Positions 60,802-64,000 of a stretch of 64,000 nucleotides of DNA are shown piece by piece. The position numbers and the translations under genes were made by a program. The first letter of the stretch is position 1; each line of letters begins with the position of its first letter. Origin of the DNA: Pseudomonas multiresinivorans. GTDB taxonomy: Bacteria; Pseudomonadota; Gammaproteobacteria; Pseudomonadales; Pseudomonadaceae. A model generated the notes under the pieces. That model made no database searches. It was not told the DNA's origin and worked only from the letters and a program-made list of their open reading frames with translations. The stretch is taken from the NCBI RefSeq assembly GCF_012971725.1, contig NZ_CP048833.1, positions 372,001 to 436,000 of the forward strand, read 5' to 3'.

Positions 60802-62790
60802 ATGGCGGCAAGATGGGGGTTGCGCGGCAAATCGGTGGTGGCACTGCTCATCGCCTGTCTCCTGGCGCTGGTACCGGCAGTCATGCTGGGCTGGAAGGCC
60901 ATGGAAGACATCCGCACGCATTTCGGCCTCGCCTTCGCGAGAAACTTCACGCTGCTCAACCAGCAGAAGATCATCGCACCGGTGATCCGCGAGCTGGCGC
61001 TCTCGCGGCGCCTGGCCGAGTCGGTGGTGACGCAGGACTGGCTGCTGGCCGAGAACGACCCGGCGCGCCGCTCGCTGTTCTTCCGCGAGGCCGAAGGCTT
61101 CCGCGCGGACCAGCACAACTACTCCTACTTCGTCGTGGTGGACTCCTCGCGCCACTACTACTTCAACGACTCCAGCTCGCCGCTCTCCAACTCCCCGCGC
61201 TACACCCTGAGCCGGGACGATCCGAAGGACTCCTGGTACTTCGACACCCTCGCGCGCGACGAGCTGTACAACATCAACGTCGACTACAACGAGAAGCTCA
61301 AGGTCACCAAGGTCTGGTTCAACATGGTGGTCCGCGCCGGCAACGAGAAAGTCGGCCTGGCGGGCGGCGGCCTGGACCTCACCGAGTTCCTCGACCAGTT
61401 CATCTCGCGCCGCGAGGCCGGGGTGACGCCGATGATCGTCGACCCCGAAGGCGCCATCCAGGCGCACCCGGACACCAAGCTGATCGCCTACAACTCCGGC
61501 TCCAGCGGCCAGGCCAAGCACCACGTCTACGACCTGCTGGGCAATGACCAGGAGCGCACCGCCCTGCGCCAGACCCTGCGCCAGGCCGAGGCCAACCCCG
61601 GCGAAGTCGAGACGATGTGGGTCACCATCGACGGCAAGGAACAGCTGATCGCCACCGCCTACATCCCGCAGCTGCGCTGGCACGTGCTCAGCGCTATCGA
61701 CCTGCATGCCGCCCAGGTGCTCGACAGCCGCTGGATCTGGCCGCTGGTGGGCACCCTCGCCGGGTTGCTGGCGATCCTGCTGATCGGCTTCGCCTACACC
61801 GTCGACCTGCTGGTGCTGCGCCCGCTGCGCGGCCTCAAGCAGTCGGCCAAGGCCATCGCCGCCGGGCAGTACGACAGCCCGCTGCCGCGCACCCGCCCGG
61901 ACGAGATCGGCGAGCTGTCCAGCGCCTTCGCCAGCATGGCCGATCAGGTCCGCCGGCACACCGAGGAGCTGGAAGACAAGGTCCAGCAGCGCACCCAGGC
62001 ACTGGAAAAGGCCAACCGCGAGATGGCCGCCGCACAGAAGAAGATCGGCGACTCCATCGACTACGCCAGCCTGATCCAGCGCGCCATCCTCCCCGACCGC
62101 CAGCTGCAGGCGTCACTGGGCGAGCACCACTTCGTCCTGTGGAAGCCGCGCGACGTGGTCGGTGGCGACTTCTACATCTACCGCGAAGGCCCCATGGACA
62201 GCCTGATCGGCGTCGTCGACTGCGCCGGCCACGGCGTGCCCGGCGCGCTGATGACCATGCTCGCCCTGGCGGCCATCGACCACGCCATCGACAGCGTGCA
62301 GAGCCATGACCCGGCGGCCATCCTGCGCGAGACCGACCACGTCATGCGCGGCATGCTCGGCCAGGAAGAGTTCACCAACTCGCTGGCCACCAACATGGAC
62401 GCGGGCCTGGTACGAGTCGACCACCAGCGCAAGCTGCTGCATTTCTCCGGGGCGAAGATTTCCCTGTTCGCCAGCGACGGCAACGACGTGCGCGAGTACA
62501 AGGGCGCGCGCCGCGCCATCGGCGACAAGCGCCAGGGCGACTATCAGGACGTGGAAATCCCGATGGAAGCCGGCTGGACCTACTACCTGTGCACCGACGG
62601 CTTCCTCGATCAGGCCGGCGGCGAGCACGGCTTCGGCTTCGGCAACAGCCGCTTCGCCGACCTGCTGCGCAACCACGCGCGCAGGCCGCTGGCCGAGCAG
62701 GCTGACGTGTTCGCCGCTACCCTCGCCCAGTACCAGGGCGAGCAGCCGCAACGCGACGACATCACCATTCTTTCTTTCCGCTTCGACTAG
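60802..62790 (+). CDS. siaA: SiaA, membrane PP2C-type phosphatase with dCache sensor
   Basis: 662 residues from the ATG at 60802 (MAARWGLRGKSV). Membrane helix 1 (about 10-32), periplasmic dCache domain (about 35-310; QDW at 78-80, PKDSWYF at 141-147), membrane helix 2 (WIWPLVGTLAGLLAILLIGFA), HAMP, a coiled coil (VQQRTQALEKANREMAAAQKK) and an RsbU/SpoIIE-type PP2C domain with Mg-binding acidic motifs VVGGDFYIY, GVVDCAGHGVPGA, LCTDGFLDQ and QRDDITIL. In P. aeruginosa SiaA dephosphorylates SiaC, allowing it to activate the diguanylate cyclase SiaD. Confidence 0.94.
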   Translation: MAARWGLRGKSVVALLIACLLALVPAVMLGWKAMEDIRTHFGLAFARNFTLLNQQKIIAPVIRELALSRRLAESVVTQDWLLAENDPARRSLFFREAEGFRADQHNYSYFVVVDSSRHYYFNDSSSPLSNSPRYTLSRDDPKDSWYFDTLARDELYNINVDYNEKLKVTKVWFNMVVRAGNEKVGLAGGGLDLTEFLDQFISRREAGVTPMIVDPEGAIQAHPDTKLIAYNSGSSGQAKHHVYDLLGNDQERTALRQTLRQAEANPGEVETMWVTIDGKEQLIATAYIPQLRWHVLSAIDLHAAQVLDSRWIWPLVGTLAGLLAILLIGFAYTVDLLVLRPLRGLKQSAKAIAAGQYDSPLPRTRPDEIGELSSAFASMADQVRRHTEELEDKVQQRTQALEKANREMAAAQKKIGDSIDYASLIQRAILPDRQLQASLGEHHFVLWKPRDVVGGDFYIYREGPMDSLIGVVDCAGHGVPGALMTMLALAAIDHAIDSVQSHDPAAILRETDHVMRGMLGQEEFTNSLATNMDAGLVRVDHQRKLLHFSGAKISLFASDGNDVREYKGARRAIGDKRQGDYQDVEIPMEAGWTYYLCTDGFLDQAGGEHGFGFGNSRFADLLRNHARRPLAEQADVFAATLAQYQGEQPQRDDITILSFRFD

Positions 62791-62800
62791 GGGTTATTCC

Positions 62801-63343
62801 ATGGAATCGCTAGATCTGTTGGCCATGCGCGAAAGCTACACCCGGCAACGCATATTGCTCTGCTTCAACGGGCCCATCTCGCGCAGCCTGATCGAGGAAA
62901 TCGGCCACGCGCTGCGCAACTACATGCAGGCCGAGCAGGCACACCCCAGCGAAGCGATGGACGTGTTCGCCGTCTACATCGAGATGACCCAGAACATCCG
63001 CCACTACGCCTCCCAGCGCGGCTACAACGACCAGGAAGCCTCGGCCACCGTGGCCATTGCCCGCGACGACGAAGGCCACTACGTGGTCTCCGCCGGCAAC
63101 CTGGTGGAGCTGGCCGACGGCCAGGGCCTGGTGCGCAGCATCGAAGCCATCGCCGGGCTGGACAAGGCCCAGCTCAAGGCCGCCTATAAGGAACAGCTGC
63201 GCCGCCCGCGCGACGCCGAAGCCTCCAGCGGCGCCGGCCTGGGCCTGCTGGACATTGCCCGCAAGTCCAGCGCGCCCCTGAAAACCTCACTCACCGAACA
63301 ACCCGACGGCCGCGCCTTCTTCAGCCTGCGCGCCGTGATCTGA
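62801..63343 (+). CDS. siaB: SiaB, SiaC kinase (DUF6272)
   Basis: 180 residues beginning MESLDLLAMRESYTRQRILL; the ATG at 62801 follows siaA by 10 bp. A GHKL-like fold is expected, with IEMTQNIRHYASQRGYND and GLGLLDIARKSS as nucleotide-binding segments (Asn and Gly-rich lid). In P. aeruginosa SiaB phosphorylates SiaC and so opposes SiaA. Confidence 0.92.
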   Translation: MESLDLLAMRESYTRQRILLCFNGPISRSLIEEIGHALRNYMQAEQAHPSEAMDVFAVYIEMTQNIRHYASQRGYNDQEASATVAIARDDEGHYVVSAGNLVELADGQGLVRSIEAIAGLDKAQLKAAYKEQLRRPRDAEASSGAGLGLLDIARKSSAPLKTSLTEQPDGRAFFSLRAVI

Positions 63344-63368
63344 TCTGCGAAATTCAGGAAGACCCGAC

Positions 63369-63749
63369 ATGAGCGATCTCCACGTCAACGGTACCCAATC
63401 CACCCCACAGATCCACGGCGACTGGCAGGCCGGCATCCTCGCGATGCAGGGCGACTCCTACCCGGAGAACTCCTATGAGCTGTTCGGCCAGGTCATCGAA
63501 TGGGTCGAGCGCTTCCTCACCCAGGAACAGCGCCCGCTGGAACTCGACCTGCGCCTGCTGTACCTCAACACCAGCTCGATCAAGGCCATGATGGACATCT
63601 TCGACCTGCTCGAAGAAGCCCACGGCCAGGGCCGCACCACCCGCGTGGCGTGGCACTACGACCGACGCAACGAGCGCGTCGCCGAACTGGCCGAGGAATT
63701 CCGCGAGGACTGTACCTTCCCGTTCGTCATCCAAGCCTACGACGAGTAA
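63369..63749 (+). CDS. siaC: SiaC, phospho-switch activator of SiaD
   Basis: 126 residues. The phosphorylation site is within YLNTSSIKAMMD, where Thr68 corresponds to the Thr68 of P. aeruginosa SiaC. Unphosphorylated SiaC binds and activates the diguanylate cyclase SiaD. An AGGAAG site precedes the ATG at 63369. Sits between siaB (25 bp) and siaD (5 bp). Confidence 0.94.
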   Translation: MSDLHVNGTQSTPQIHGDWQAGILAMQGDSYPENSYELFGQVIEWVERFLTQEQRPLELDLRLLYLNTSSIKAMMDIFDLLEEAHGQGRTTRVAWHYDRRNERVAELAEEFREDCTFPFVIQAYDE

Positions 63750-63754
63750 GAGCC

Positions 63755-64000
63755 ATGACTAGCGAGCGCGAGCTGGACCTGCTGATCGAAGACCTGCTGG
63801 CCGACCCACAGTACGAAGGGCACCCCCTGCGCGAGGCCCTGTACCAGAAGCACCAGCAGTCCCTCGACCAGCTCGCGCGCCTGGAGCGCATCGCGCGGAT
63901 TTCCGACGGCTTCCAGTCCATGGCCCGGCAGCAGAACAGCACGCTGTCCGAGCGCTACCACAAGCAGCTGCGCCAGCTGGAAAAGGTCGCGCGCATCTCC
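63755..64000 (+). CDS. siaD: SiaD diguanylate cyclase, N-terminal part (truncated by window end)
   Basis: 82 codons visible: MTSERELDLLIEDLLADPQY followed by a heptad-rich helix (LARLERIARISDGFQSM; RQLEKVARIS), the region that binds SiaC and forms the stalk in P. aeruginosa SiaD. The GGEEF domain lies beyond the window. Starts 5 bp after siaC, completing the siaABCD operon. Confidence 0.85.
   Translation, partial: MTSERELDLLIEDLLADPQYEGHPLREALYQKHQQSLDQLARLERIARISDGFQSMARQQNSTLSERYHKQLRQLEKVARIS

Overview
The window is a contiguous stretch of chromosome from a GC-rich gammaproteobacterium, almost certainly a Pseudomonas of the P. aeruginosa/P. nitroreducens type. The basis is gene content and order (polA-engB with an ErsA-like sRNA, split nrdJab, znuABC/zur, metNIQ, the che2 and siaABCD clusters) and the many Pseudomonas-type REP repeats (GTAGGAGCG...). 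Several blocks that are near the replication origin but separate in P. aeruginosa PAO1 (PA5487-PA5505, glmS-glmR, tonB2-exbB-exbD, xdhABC, che2-sia) lie side by side here, so I infer another species with rearranged synteny. No prophage, insertion sequence, CRISPR array, tRNA or rRNA was seen.

Layout. 1-4.5 kb: a truncated MHS-family organic-acid transporter, then glmS and its DeoR-type regulator. 4.5-9.2 kb (minus strand): a GGEEF diguanylate cyclase with a repeat-encoded Ala-Pro linker, an EEP-family phosphatase/nuclease, dsbA and two c-type cytochromes. 9.4-13.4 kb: engB and polA converge on a small intergenic region holding an ErsA-type sRNA with an AlgU promoter, followed by a DUF2782 protein. 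13.5-17.4 kb: thrB, then the split B12-dependent ribonucleotide reductase nrdJab with NrdR and Anr-like sites. 17.8-20.9 kb: zinc uptake znuA / zur-znuC-znuB around one Zur box. 21-24.2 kb: a lipoprotein, a 132-bp imperfect palindrome and the methionine importer metNIQ. 24.6-31.3 kb: tonB-exbB-exbD, ChaC-like enzyme, RBBP9-type hydrolase, amidase and cardiolipin synthase.

31.5-33.8 kb: ahpC-ahpF peroxide detoxification. 34.3-51.1 kb is rich in purine-related functions: xanthine dehydrogenase xdhABC, an adjacent dCache chemoreceptor, a RutR-like TetR regulator, a Tsx-type nucleoside channel, an AraC regulator and, further on, an 8-oxoguanine/guanine deaminase. Between them lie yigZ, a second MHS transporter, fetAB and a short-chain dehydrogenase. 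A run of DnaA-box-like 9-mers fills the gap after the chemoreceptor. 51.6-60.6 kb: the che2 chemotaxis system (a short transducer, cheY, cheA, cheW, the haem-PAS receptor aer2, cheR, cheD, cheB). 60.8-64 kb: siaABC and the start of siaD, a phosphatase/kinase switch controlling a diguanylate cyclase. SiaA and the xdh-linked chemoreceptor have visibly related periplasmic sensor domains.

Start codons were chosen by ribosome-binding site, signal peptide and family length. Long open frames antisense to real genes are treated as GC-bias artefacts. Homology statements are from recognition of sequence, not from a database search.
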